Both the position numbers and the translations under genes were made by a program. The notes beneath the pieces were generated by a model, which was not told the origin of the DNA, did no database searches, and worked only from the letters and a program-made list of their open reading frames with translations. This document shows, piece after piece, positions 1 through 8,117 of a stretch of 64,000 nucleotides of DNA. The stretch spans positions 62,001 to 126,000 of the forward strand of contig NZ_SRLQ01000001.1 of NCBI RefSeq assembly GCF_004745805.1. Reading direction: 5' to 3'. Within the stretch, counting starts at the first letter, position 1, and each line of letters starts with the position of its first letter. The DNA is from Mycolicibacterium sp. CH28 (GTDB taxonomy: Bacteria; Actinomycetota; Actinomycetes; Mycobacteriales; Mycobacteriaceae).

Positions 1-485
1 ACGTCAAACCGGGCAAGGGACCCGCCTTCGTGCGCACCAAGCTCAAGAACGTGCTGTCGGGCAAGGTCGTCGACAAGACCTACAACGCCGGGGTGAAGGT
101 CGAGACCGCGACCGTGGACCGCCGCGACGCCACCTACCTGTACCGGGATGGCAGCGACTTCGTGTTCATGGACTCCGAGGACTACGAGCAGCATGCGCTG
201 CCGGAGCCGCTCGTCGGTCGGTTGGCAGACTTCCTGCTTGAGGGCATGCCGGTGCAGATCGCGTTCAACGAAGGCGCGCCGCTGTACCTGGAGCTCCCGG
301 TCACCGTCGAACTTCTCGTGGCCAGCACCGAGCCGGGTCTGCAGGGCGACCGGTCCAGCGCGGGCACCAAGCCGGCGACGCTGGAGACCGGGGCCGAGAT
401 CCAGGTGCCGCTGTTCATCAACACCGGTGACAAACTCAAGGTGGATTCCCGCGACGGCAGCTATCTGGGGCGCGTGAACGCCTGA
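1..485 (+). CDS. efp: Elongation factor P (5' end outside window)
   Basis: The gene is cut by the window edge; the open frame runs from base 3 (V-K-P-G-K-G) to a TGA at 483-485. EF-P binds between the P and E sites of the ribosome and relieves stalling at consecutive prolines. The visible part covers the end of the N-terminal KOW-like domain, including the loop K-P-G-K-G that carries the residue modified in many species, plus the two OB-fold domains. The C-terminus shows the family's typical G-D-x-[IL]-x-V-D-x-R-x-G-x-Y-x-x-R pattern. About 30 N-terminal residues are missing. A GTG at base 30 is an internal codon, not the start. nusB follows after one base, so the two are probably co-transcribed. 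Confidence 0.97.
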   Translation, partial: VKPGKGPAFVRTKLKNVLSGKVVDKTYNAGVKVETATVDRRDATYLYRDGSDFVFMDSEDYEQHALPEPLVGRLADFLLEGMPVQIAFNEGAPLYLELPVTVELLVASTEPGLQGDRSSAGTKPATLETGAEIQVPLFINTGDKLKVDSRDGSYLGRVNA

Positions 486-486
486 T

Positions 487-963
487 ATGGCTGATCGTAA
501 GGCTGACAAGGGTCGGCACCAGGCGCGCAAGCGTGCGGTCGACTTGCTGTTCGAGGCCGAGGCTCGTGGATTGACCCCGGCCGAGGTGGCCGATGGGCGT
601 ATCGCGCTGGCCGAGGCCAACACCGATATCTCACTGCTGAATCCCTACACGGTGACGGTCGCGCGCGGCGTCACCGAGCACGCCCCCCACATAGACGAGC
701 TGATCACCGCGCACCTGCAGGGCTGGACGTTGGAGCGGCTGCCGGCCGTGGACCGCGCCATCCTGAGGGTGGCGGTGTGGGAGTTGCTGCACGCCGACGA
801 CGTGCCCGAACCGGTGGCCGTCGACGAGGCGGTCGAACTGGCCAAGGAACTGTCCACCGACGACTCGCCCGGCTTCGTCAACGGAGTGCTCGGCCAGGTC
901 ATGCTGGTCACTCCGCAAATCCGGGCGGCCGCCGCTGCGGTGCGGAGCGCCCCCGAGGCGTGA
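487..963 (+). CDS. nusB: Transcription antitermination factor NusB
   Basis: A 158-residue NusB, an all-helical RNA-binding protein that joins NusE (S10) at boxA during rRNA antitermination. It shows the N-terminal basic segment with [12 protein letters not shown] (about residues 14-25), the R-x-D-R-A-I-L-R-type segment, here [14 protein letters not shown] near residues 90-103, and the late [15 protein letters not shown] segment followed by F-V-N-G-V-L. The ATG at 487 lies one base after the efp stop. Length is normal. The stop codon sits in the loop of a strong GC hairpin, so the efp-nusB transcript probably ends here. Confidence 0.97.
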   Translation: MADRKADKGRHQARKRAVDLLFEAEARGLTPAEVADGRIALAEANTDISLLNPYTVTVARGVTEHAPHIDELITAHLQGWTLERLPAVDRAILRVAVWELLHADDVPEPVAVDEAVELAKELSTDDSPGFVNGVLGQVMLVTPQIRAAAAAVRSAPEA

Positions 964-979
964 TCCGCCCCGGGGGCGC
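947..979. terminator. GC-rich hairpin over the nusB stop codon
   Basis: Arms at 947-960 and 966-979 pair over 14 bp with one mismatch. The 5-base loop contains the nusB TGA (961-963). There is no T tract on either side. It lies between convergent genes (nusB and the btpA-like gene), so it could act in both directions. Such U-less hairpins are common candidate terminators in mycobacteria; the role is inferred. Confidence 0.6.
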
Positions 980-990
980 GCTATCGGGCG

Positions 991-1800
991 TTAGCCGCGG
1001 GCGGCCTTGGCGTTGGCCATCAGCTCTTCGACACGTTCGCGCTTGGCGCGGTTCTCGAAGACACCGTCTTGCTTGAAGTAGGTTCCGACGATCGCGCCGT
1101 CGGCCAGCGCCAGCTGATCGGCGACGTTGTCGGCCCTGACGCCGGTGTTGACGAATACCGGCACGGCTCCGGCGGATTTCTTGACGACCGAGAGCGCGGC
1201 GAGATCGGTTGGGGCGCCTGCGGTTAGCCCCGAGACGCAGATGGCGTCGGGCAGGGTGGCGAACACCGTCGTGCGGGTGACCGATGCCAGATCCCGCTGG
1301 GCAAGGTAGGTCGCCGATTCGGGAACGATGTTGAAGAACAGCTTCACTCCGGCACCACCGACCCGGGCCCGGTGCCGAGCGACTTCGCCGATGTTGGTGT
1401 CCCACAAGCCGAAGTCGCTGGCGTAGACACCGGTGAAGATCTCGCGGACGTACTGCGCGCCGGTGGCCACGGCGAGGTCGATCGAGGCGCGGCCGTCCCA
1501 CAAGACATTGACGCCGTAGGGGATCGAGATGTCGCCAAGCAGTTCACCGATGATGCGCGCCATGGTGATTGCGGTGATCGGTTCGGTCTTCGTCAGGTAG
1601 GGCAGGCTGAACTCGTTGGAGATCATGATGCCGTCCACCCCGCCCTGCTGGAGCGCGTCGAGTTCCTCTTTGGCCCGGTCGACCACGGCCGTGAGGCCGC
1701 CGCGGGTGTCGTATCCGGGATCGCCGGGTAGCGCGGAGAGGTGAAGCATCGCGATGACGGGCTTCTGTACGGAGAAGACCTCGCGCACCCAATCGGCCAT
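991..1800 (-). CDS. BtpA/SgcQ-family TIM-barrel protein
   Basis: A 269-residue protein of the BtpA family (named after cyanobacterial BtpA; E. coli SgcQ belongs here). The family has a phosphate-binding TIM-barrel look and no settled enzymatic role. Visible family features are the start P-V-I-A-M-L-H-L-x-x-L-P-G-x-P, the segment G-V-D-G-I-M-I-S-N-E, V-N-V-L-W-D near residue 100, and the C-terminal V-F-V-N-T-G-V-R and D-G-A-I-V-G-T-Y-F-K strands typical of the phosphate-binding end of a barrel. The ATG at 1800 has AAAGGGA upstream. It is divergent from the DeoR regulator across about 170 bp and so probably shares control with the sugar operon at 1974-9955. SgcQ also sits in a sugar-phosphotransferase cluster, which supports a role in carbohydrate metabolism; the reaction is unknown. 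Confidence 0.8.
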   Translation of the reverse strand: MADWVREVFSVQKPVIAMLHLSALPGDPGYDTRGGLTAVVDRAKEELDALQQGGVDGIMISNEFSLPYLTKTEPITAITMARIIGELLGDISIPYGVNVLWDGRASIDLAVATGAQYVREIFTGVYASDFGLWDTNIGEVARHRARVGGAGVKLFFNIVPESATYLAQRDLASVTRTTVFATLPDAICVSGLTAGAPTDLAALSVVKKSAGAVPVFVNTGVRADNVADQLALADGAIVGTYFKQDGVFENRAKRERVEELMANAKAARG

Positions 1801-1845
1801 GTGAGTCCCTTTCAGTTCGGTCTGTCTTTTTCTAACGCACTATCG

Positions 1846-1947
1846 TCGTGAACTGCAATAAAATCACATCAATTACTCGAAATCTTCGTGAACTGTTGCA
1901 GTCTGACCGTTAAGACCTTACATTGACGTCACGTTTTCGTGAATCAG
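1846..1947. promoter_or_regulatory. Repeated candidate operators in the btpA/deoR divergent region
   Basis: The motif TCGTGAA recurs at 1846-1852, 1886-1892 and 1937-1943; the first two extend to TCGTGAACTG. Spacings are 40 and 51 bp, close to whole helical turns. An inverted pair ACTGCAA (1852-1858) and TTGCAGT (1896-1902) frames the AT-richer centre. DeoR-family repressors often bind several short repeats in a divergent promoter region, so these are likely sites for the neighbouring regulator; that assignment is inferred. Confidence 0.5.
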
Positions 1948-1973
1948 TCACAAGGCAAGGAGCGGGCCAACTG

Positions 1974-2783
1974 GTGTCAGCCAAGACGCGGCGTGCGCAG
2001 ATAGAACAGCGTGTCCTCGACGAGGGAGAGATCGAGTACGCGTCGCTGGCGCAGGAGTATGGCGTGTCCGAGATGACCATCCGCCGCGACGTCGACGCGC
2101 TGGAAGCCTCGGGTCTGGTCCGTCGCGTCACCGGCGGCGCGATCGCGGCCTACCGCAAGGCCGAAGAACCGTCCTTCGAGAGCCGCGCCGTGCGATCGGC
2201 GACCGAGAAGCGCCACATCGCCGAGGCCGCCGTCGAGCTGCTCGAGCCGGGGGAGACCGTCATCCTCGACAGCGGCAGCACCGTGCTGGCGGTGGCCCGG
2301 GCTATCCGCGGTCGCCGGCTTGGGCTCACGATCGTGACGCCAAGCCTGTTGGCGGCCATCGAACTCGCCGACGAGCCGGACACCACGGTCATCGTTACCG
2401 GGGGCAACCTGCGACCCGGCGAGCTGAGTCTGATCGGTTTCGAGACCGAGTCGGCATACCAGATGTACAACTGCGACACCTACATCATGGGCGTCGCCGG
2501 GGTTGATCCGATCCGAGGCCTGACCGACTACCACCGGGTCGAGGGCAGTGCCAAGCGCGCAGCCGCCGGAGCCGCCGACCGCATCATCGTCGTCGCCGAC
2601 GAATCGAAGCTCGGCCGGGTGCAGCTGTTGACCGTGGCCCCGCTGAGCGCGGTCGGCCACATCGTCACCGACAGTCACCCCGAGCATCCCACCCTGGTCG
2701 CCGCGCGCGGCCTGGGAGTCGACGTCATCTGCGTAGACCGCGACGATCGGTCCGGCGCCGTCGCCCCGGATGAGGCCTCATGA
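1974..2783 (+). CDS. DeoR-family transcriptional regulator
   Basis: About 269 residues. The N-terminus has the DeoR helix-turn-helix (Y-A-S-L-A-Q-E-Y-G-V-S-E-M-T-I-R-R-D-V-D-A-L, roughly residues 22-43) with the signature T-I-R-R-D. It is followed by the sugar-phosphate-sensing DeoRC domain, with D-S-G-S-T near residue 100, G-G-x-L-R, and the late D-x-S-K-L-G segment, here A-D-E-S-K-L-G-R. GTG 1974 is chosen because AAGGAG lies at 1957-1962 and homologues begin close to the HTH; a TTG at 1923 would add 17 residues without family similarity and run through the presumed operators. The stop overlaps the kinase start by 4 bases. It probably represses the kinase-to-phosphatase operon and possibly the divergent btpA-like gene in response to a phosphorylated sugar. 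Confidence 0.9.
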   Translation: MSAKTRRAQIEQRVLDEGEIEYASLAQEYGVSEMTIRRDVDALEASGLVRRVTGGAIAAYRKAEEPSFESRAVRSATEKRHIAEAAVELLEPGETVILDSGSTVLAVARAIRGRRLGLTIVTPSLLAAIELADEPDTTVIVTGGNLRPGELSLIGFETESAYQMYNCDTYIMGVAGVDPIRGLTDYHRVEGSAKRAAAGAADRIIVVADESKLGRVQLLTVAPLSAVGHIVTDSHPEHPTLVAARGLGVDVICVDRDDRSGAVAPDEAS

Positions 2784-4264
2784 GCGCCTATACGATAGGC
2801 GTCGACATCGGCACGACCGGCACCAAGACCGTGCTCTTCGATGCCGACCGCGGTATCGTCGGGCAAACCAGCCGCCCGTCAACGCTTTTCAGCGACCACC
2901 CCGGCTGGGCCGAGGCCGACCCGGACCAGTGGCTGGCCAACGTGATCAGCTCGATCACCGAGGTCGTCACCGGTGCCGGCATCGCGGCGTCCGACGTCAA
3001 GGCGATCGCCACCACCGGCATGGTGCCGGCGGTGATCGCTATCGACACCGACGGCCGGCCGCTGCGCCGCGCGATCCTGCAGAACGACGCCCGGGCGACT
3101 GGCGAGATCCGCACGCTGGCAACGGCGCTGGCCGGCATCGACCTGGTGGCCCTGACGGGTGCCGCGCTCACCCAGCAGTCGGTGGCGCCCACCGCACTGT
3201 GGTTGCAGCGCAATGAGCCCGATATCGCCTCGCATACGGCGCATTTCGTGGGCTCCTACGACTGGCTGTTGATCGCACTTGGCGCCGCCCCGCACGTCGA
3301 GAAGAACTGGGCGCTGGAATCGGGTCTGTTCACGATCGGCGGCCAACCCGTCGACGCGGTGATGGCTGCCGCCGGGATCGCCCCCGCGGTCCTGCCGCCC
3401 GTGCTCCAACCTGGTGAGGTGGCGGGCGCGCTGAGCGCGCAGATGGCCGAGCGGACCGGACTGGCGGCCGGCACCCCACTGGTGGTCGGCGGCGCCGACC
3501 ACGTGCTGTCGGCGTTTGCCGCCGGTGTCGAGGAACACGGTGACTGGCTGGTGAAACTCGGTGGGGCCGGCGACATCCTGGTGGCCAGCGACGATCCCAT
3601 CGTCGACGGGCGGCTCTACCTGGACGCTCATCCGGTGCCCGGCCGGTGGCTCCCCAACGGCTGCATGGCCACCAGCGGCAGTCTGATCCGCTGGTTCCAA
3701 AGCATCGTCGGCGGTGAGGATCTGCTCCGCCTGGACGACGAAGCGCAGCGGTGCCGGCCCGCCCAGGTGCTCTGCCTGCCCTACTTCCTGGGTGAGAAGA
3801 GCCCGCTGCACGATCCCGACCTGCGCGGGGTGTATGCCGGTCTGCACCTGGGCACCACCCGCGCCGACCTGTACCGATCGACGTTGGAGGCCATCGCCTT
3901 CGGGTTTCGCCACCACGTCGAGGTGTTCGCCGAACTGGGGATCGAACTCGGCCGAGCATCGGTGACCAACGGCGGTAGCAAGTCCACGCTGTGGAAGCAG
4001 ATCCACGCCGAGGTGTTGGGGGTGCCGCTGTATCCCGTTGTCGACCATCCCGGCGCATCGCTGGGCGCCGCGCTCATCGCGGCTGTCGGGGTGGGCGCAC
4101 TTGCGGGATGGGATCAGTGCCGGCGCTTCATCGTCCTCGGGGATCCGGTGCTGCCCGACCCCGACAACGTCGCCGCTTACGACGCGGCCTACCGGGAATG
4201 GCGGGCGCTGGCCGACGCCACCGCCGGCATCTCCCATTCGATAGCTGAAAGGACTCGTCAATGA
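2780..4264 (+). CDS. FGGY-family carbohydrate kinase (xylulokinase-like)
   Basis: A 494-residue sugar kinase of the FGGY/actin-like ATPase fold. The N-terminal phosphate-1 loop reads G-V-D-I-G-T-T-G-T-K. The central G-G-A-D-H-V-L-S-A-F-A-A-G segment and the C-terminal T-N-G-G-S-K-S adenosine loop with G-A-S-L-G-A-A are present. Length and pattern resemble xylulokinases, which phosphorylate ketoses, but substrate cannot be read from sequence. It overlaps both the upstream regulator and the downstream dehydrogenase by ATGA, indicating translational coupling. With the dehydrogenase it suggests a polyol-to-ketose-to-ketose-phosphate route. Confidence 0.9.
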   Translation: MSAYTIGVDIGTTGTKTVLFDADRGIVGQTSRPSTLFSDHPGWAEADPDQWLANVISSITEVVTGAGIAASDVKAIATTGMVPAVIAIDTDGRPLRRAILQNDARATGEIRTLATALAGIDLVALTGAALTQQSVAPTALWLQRNEPDIASHTAHFVGSYDWLLIALGAAPHVEKNWALESGLFTIGGQPVDAVMAAAGIAPAVLPPVLQPGEVAGALSAQMAERTGLAAGTPLVVGGADHVLSAFAAGVEEHGDWLVKLGGAGDILVASDDPIVDGRLYLDAHPVPGRWLPNGCMATSGSLIRWFQSIVGGEDLLRLDDEAQRCRPAQVLCLPYFLGEKSPLHDPDLRGVYAGLHLGTTRADLYRSTLEAIAFGFRHHVEVFAELGIELGRASVTNGGSKSTLWKQIHAEVLGVPLYPVVDHPGASLGAALIAAVGVGALAGWDQCRRFIVLGDPVLPDPDNVAAYDAAYREWRALADATAGISHSIAERTRQ

Positions 4265-5034
4265 GCAAGACCGTGGTCGTCACCGGAGCAGGCTCGGGCA
4301 TCGGCAAGGCCATCGCCACCGTTCTGGCACAGCGGAGTTGGCGCGTCGTGGTCACCGATCTGGACCCCGACGCCGCGAGAGCCGTTGCCGCCCAACTAGA
4401 GGACACCGCCGGGCTCGGACACGAAGCGATCCGGCTGGACGTCACTGACCCGGTGGAGGTCGCCGCCGTCGCCGACGATGTCGCCGATCGCCTCGGGCTG
4501 GATGCCTGGATGAGCAATGCCGGTATCTCCTTCATGGCGCCGTTTCTCGAGGTATCCCTGGACAACTACGACCTCACGATGGACATCAACCTGAAGGGCG
4601 TCTTCATCTGTGGACAGGCTGCCGCCCGCGCGATGGTCCGGACCGGCCGGCGCGGCGCCATCGTCAACACCGCGTCGATGGCGGGCAAGCAGGGTCGCGT
4701 GCCGTATCTGTCCGACTACGTCGCCTCGAAGTACGGCGTCGTCGGGTTGACCCAGGCGATGGCCTTCGAGCTTGCCGAACACGGCATCACCGTCAACTGC
4801 GTGTGTCCCGGCTTCGTCGCGACGCCGATGCAGTCCAGGGAACTGGAATGGGAGGCGCAGCTTCGCGGCTCGACCCCCGAGGAGGTCAGGCAGGCGTGGA
4901 TCGACGACACGCCGCTCGGCCGTTTGCAGCAGCCGGAGGACGTGGCCTACAGCGTCGCGTTCCTGCTGTCCGATGACGCCCGGTTCATCACCGGCGAGGC
5001 GCTTGCCGTCAACGGCGGCGCCTACATGGATTAG
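4261..5034 (+). CDS. Short-chain dehydrogenase/reductase
   Basis: A 257-residue classical SDR. The Rossmann cofactor motif T-G-x-x-x-G-I-G is at residues 8-15, with a T-D-L-D acidic segment after beta-2 that favours NAD(H). N-A-G is near residue 88, the catalytic serine is in N-T-A-S-M-A, and Y153-x-x-x-K157 is the catalytic pair. The end reads I-T-G-E-A-L-A-V-N-G-G, the usual SDR C-terminus. Its start overlaps the FGGY kinase stop. The likely job is oxidation of a sugar alcohol to the ketose used by the kinase; substrate is inferred from context only. Confidence 0.92.
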   Translation: MSKTVVVTGAGSGIGKAIATVLAQRSWRVVVTDLDPDAARAVAAQLEDTAGLGHEAIRLDVTDPVEVAAVADDVADRLGLDAWMSNAGISFMAPFLEVSLDNYDLTMDINLKGVFICGQAAARAMVRTGRRGAIVNTASMAGKQGRVPYLSDYVASKYGVVGLTQAMAFELAEHGITVNCVCPGFVATPMQSRELEWEAQLRGSTPEEVRQAWIDDTPLGRLQQPEDVAYSVAFLLSDDARFITGEALAVNGGAYMD

Positions 5035-5061
5035 CCCGACCGATAACGAAATGGGGAAGCA

Positions 5062-6378
5062 ATGAACCTGAAAAATCCAGGGTTGCGGCGCGCCGTAACC
5101 TGTCTGGGCGCCATCGGCGCCTCGGTGCTCCTCCTGTCGGGGTGCGCGGGCAGCGGCGGGCCGGAAACTACGACCGCCACCGGTTCGGGCAAGGTCCCGA
5201 CCGACACGTCGGGCACCGTCAACATCCTGATGGAGAACGTCCCCGACACCGACATCGTCAAATCGCTGATCCCTGAGTTCAACAAGACCTACCCCAACAT
5301 CAAGGTCACCATCGAGCCGCAGACCTACGATCAGATCCGCGACAAGCTGGTCGCGTCGTTCCAGGCGCCCAAGGCGACCTACGACCTCGTCGTCGTCGAC
5401 AACGTCTGGATGAAGGACTTCGTGGCCGCCAACTGGTTGCAGCCGTTGGATTCTCGCATCGACTCGACACCGGACTACGACTACGCCGACTTCTTCAAGC
5501 CGCTCACCGACATCGACACCATCGACGGTAAGCGCTATGCCGTGCCGTTCTACAACTACGCCCTCGGCTACATCTACAACGTGCCCGACTATCAGAAGGC
5601 GGGGCTGGCCGAGCCGAAGACGCTCGACGAACTGGTGGCCAACTCCAAGAAACTGGTGCAGGGCGACCGGGCCGGGATCGCGATGCAACCGCAGCGCGGT
5701 TACAAGGTGTTCGAGGAATGGGCCAACTTCCTGTTCGCGGCCGGCGGCTCGATCTACGACGATTCCGGCAAGTACACCCTCGACACCCCCGAGGCCAAGA
5801 AGGCGCTCGCGGCCTACGTCGACCTGTACAACACCGCCGCCCCGAAGAACAGCCTGAACTGGGGCTTCGACGAGGCGGGCCGGTCGGTGGCCAGCGGACA
5901 GTCGGCCTCCCTGGTCAGCTACAACTGGAACCTGCCGTCGCTGAACGCACCCGATGGCACGGCGGCCAAGTCCGGTGTCGGTCCGTTCAAGCTCGCGGCG
6001 ATGCCCGGCGGTGTCGATGTGCTGGGCTCGTGGAGCTGGGCGATTCCCTCCAACTCCGGAAACTCCGACGCCGCTTGGGCGTTCGCCTCGTGGCTGACGT
6101 CAAAGCCCATCGACGTCGAACGGGTGGTCAAGGGTGGCGCGGTGATCCGGACCAGTAGCACCCAAGATCCCAAGGTGCTCGGTGACGGGTTCGGGTCGGA
6201 CTACTACGCGGTGGTCAAAGACATTCTCTCCAAGGCCAAGCCGCTGAGTAACCAGACCAGTGCCGAGGAGATGATCCAGGCCGTCGGGACCGAGCTGAAC
6301 GAAGCCGTGGCCGGCACCAAGAGCATCGACGATGCCCTGCGTGATGCCCAGGCTGCCGCGGAGAAGACCAGAGGCTGA
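5062..6378 (+). CDS. ABC sugar transporter solute-binding lipoprotein
   Basis: A 438-residue family-1 extracellular solute-binding protein. The signal peptide ends in the lipobox L-S-G-C with Cys28 as the lipidated residue, followed by a G/S/T linker. The mature part has the N-I-L-M-E-N-V-P start and the T-Y-D-L-V-V-V-D-N-V-W pattern of CUT1 sugar binders, then W-S-W-A-I-P-S-N-S near residue 320. The start at 5062 has GGGGAAG a few bases upstream and follows the SDR stop by 27 bases. It is anchored outside the cytoplasmic membrane and delivers substrate to the two permeases that follow. Confidence 0.93.
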   Translation: MNLKNPGLRRAVTCLGAIGASVLLLSGCAGSGGPETTTATGSGKVPTDTSGTVNILMENVPDTDIVKSLIPEFNKTYPNIKVTIEPQTYDQIRDKLVASFQAPKATYDLVVVDNVWMKDFVAANWLQPLDSRIDSTPDYDYADFFKPLTDIDTIDGKRYAVPFYNYALGYIYNVPDYQKAGLAEPKTLDELVANSKKLVQGDRAGIAMQPQRGYKVFEEWANFLFAAGGSIYDDSGKYTLDTPEAKKALAAYVDLYNTAAPKNSLNWGFDEAGRSVASGQSASLVSYNWNLPSLNAPDGTAAKSGVGPFKLAAMPGGVDVLGSWSWAIPSNSGNSDAAWAFASWLTSKPIDVERVVKGGAVIRTSSTQDPKVLGDGFGSDYYAVVKDILSKAKPLSNQTSAEEMIQAVGTELNEAVAGTKSIDDALRDAQAAAEKTRG

Positions 6379-6423
6379 CCCGGTGACCCATCCGACGGCC
6401 GTGACGACGAGGGAGGACACGAC

Positions 6424-7278
6424 ATGACCAGGTTCAAGTACGGGATGTTGAGTCCGCTGCTGGCGCTGTTCGTCGCGGTCGTCGGATTCCCGCTGCTGTA
6501 CGCGCTGTACCTGAGCGCCACCGACTACAAGCTCACCGACCGGCGGGCCCCGCACTTCGTCGGTGTGACCAACTACGTCAACACCCTGACCAACGCCGAC
6601 TTCTGGCAGGCGTTCGGCACCACCGCCACCTACGTCCTCGTGGCGGTACTGCTGGAACTGGTGATCGGCCTGGTGCTGGCGATGGCCCTGCAGCGGCAGA
6701 AGTGGGCTCGTGACCTCACCCGGGCCATGCTGTTGGCCCCGATGTTCATCACACCGGTGGCCGTCGGTTTGACGTTCCGGTTCCTGCTCAACGATCAGCT
6801 CGGCGCAATCCCGTTCGTGCTCAAGAAGCTCGGCATCGACTTCGACTTCCTGGGTTCGGGCCACGCGCTGTACACCCTGGCGCTCATCGACGTGTGGCAG
6901 TGGACGCCGTTCATGGTGCTGCTGTTGATCGCCGGCTTGGAGTCGATCCCCAAACAGCCGCTGGAGGCGGCCCGCGTCGACGGTGCGCCGCCCTGGTACG
7001 TGTTCTGGCGGGTGATCCTGCCGCTGCTGCGCCCGGTGCTGGCCGTCGCGGTGCTGCTGCGCGCACTGGATGCGATGAAAGTCTTCGAGTACGTCTACGC
7101 CACCACCAAAGGTGGACCGGGCACCGAAACCCAAACGCTGCAGTACTACACGTATCAGACCGGCGTCCAATTCTTCCGGCTCGGCAGCGCGGCCTCGATG
7201 GCGTTCGTGGTGCTGGCGGTGGTGCTCACCGCCGTGGTGATCACCTTCCGGATGTTGGAAAGGAACCGGGAAGCATGA
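6424..7278 (+). CDS. Sugar ABC transporter permease (MalF/UgpA type)
   Basis: A 284-residue inner-membrane permease with about six transmembrane segments. The ATPase-contacting EAA loop reads E-A-A-R-V-D-G-A-P-P-W-Y-V-F-W-R-V-I-L-P, near residues 180-199. Its RBS is GGGAGGA just before ATG 6424. It lies between the binding lipoprotein and a MalG-type permease and overlaps the latter by ATGA. The Y-T-Y-Q-T-G-V-Q-F-F near the C-terminus fits CUT1 MalF-type subunits. Confidence 0.93.
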   Translation: MTRFKYGMLSPLLALFVAVVGFPLLYALYLSATDYKLTDRRAPHFVGVTNYVNTLTNADFWQAFGTTATYVLVAVLLELVIGLVLAMALQRQKWARDLTRAMLLAPMFITPVAVGLTFRFLLNDQLGAIPFVLKKLGIDFDFLGSGHALYTLALIDVWQWTPFMVLLLIAGLESIPKQPLEAARVDGAPPWYVFWRVILPLLRPVLAVAVLLRALDAMKVFEYVYATTKGGPGTETQTLQYYTYQTGVQFFRLGSAASMAFVVLAVVLTAVVITFRMLERNREA

Positions 7279-8090
7279 GCGGCATCAAGGGCTACACCCT
7301 GGTCCGGATCCTGGTGCTCTGGATCGCCGTCGTCGTCGTGGTGATACCGATCGCCTGGATCGTGCTGGCCAGCTTCAAGACTCCGGTGCAGCTCAACGAC
7401 CCGGCACTGGTCTTCTTCACCCCGAACCTCGACAGCTGGCGTTCGGTGCTGTCCTCGGGCATCCTCGACGCCGCCGCCCGCAGCTTCCTGGTCGCGTTCA
7501 TCAGCGTCGCCATCAGCCTCGTCGTGGGCTGTATGGGCGCCTACGCGATCACCAAGTACCGTGCCGGCGGCACCGCAACCCGGTTCGGATTGCTTGCCGC
7601 GCAGATGATTCCGCCGGCTGTGCTGGTCTTTCCCTTCCTCACCATGGCCTACGCGCTGCGCCTGCAGGACAGCCTGGTGCCGGTCATTTTCGCGCACCTG
7701 AGCTTCGTCGCGCCGGTGGTCACCTGGTTTCTGATCGGCTTCTTCGAGGCGGTACCGAAGTCCATCGAAGAGCAGGCCCGCGTCGACGGGTTCGGCCGGT
7801 TCCGGGCCTTCCTGCTGGTGGTACTGCCCCAGGTCCTGCCGGGTATCGGCGCCTCGGCGATCTTCGGGTTCACCCTGTCGTGGAACGACATGTTCTACGG
7901 GCTGATCCTGGCTCCCGGTAACGCCAAGATCCTTCCGGTCGCCATCGCCGGGTTCAACACGTTCCGCGGCGTGCAGATCGGGTCGATGTGCGCGGCGATC
8001 CTCATCGCCGTGGTCCCGGTCGTCATTGCAAGCTTCTTCGTTCAGCGCCGCCTGGTCCAGGGCATCAGCGGCGGAGCGGTCAAGACCTAG
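7275..8090 (+). CDS. Sugar ABC transporter permease (MalG/UgpE type)
   Basis: A 271-residue permease starting at ATG 7275, inside the 4-base overlap with the preceding permease; longer upstream frames are shadows. The first membrane helix is at residues 10-32. The EAA loop reads E-E-Q-A-R-V-D-G-F-G-R-F-R-A-F-L-L-V-V-L-P. The W-N-D-M-F-Y-G-L segment and a final membrane helix follow. It should form the heterodimeric channel with the MalF-type partner. Confidence 0.93.
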   Translation: MSGIKGYTLVRILVLWIAVVVVVIPIAWIVLASFKTPVQLNDPALVFFTPNLDSWRSVLSSGILDAAARSFLVAFISVAISLVVGCMGAYAITKYRAGGTATRFGLLAAQMIPPAVLVFPFLTMAYALRLQDSLVPVIFAHLSFVAPVVTWFLIGFFEAVPKSIEEQARVDGFGRFRAFLLVVLPQVLPGIGASAIFGFTLSWNDMFYGLILAPGNAKILPVAIAGFNTFRGVQIGSMCAAILIAVVPVVIASFFVQRRLVQGISGGAVKT

Positions 8091-8117
8091 AGCAGGGCAG
8101 GAGAAGACGTAAACACC

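Noticed and set aside
1923..1973. Longer DeoR start at TTG 1923
   Set aside because: The extra 17 residues lack family similarity, cover a candidate operator, and a good RBS precedes GTG 1974.
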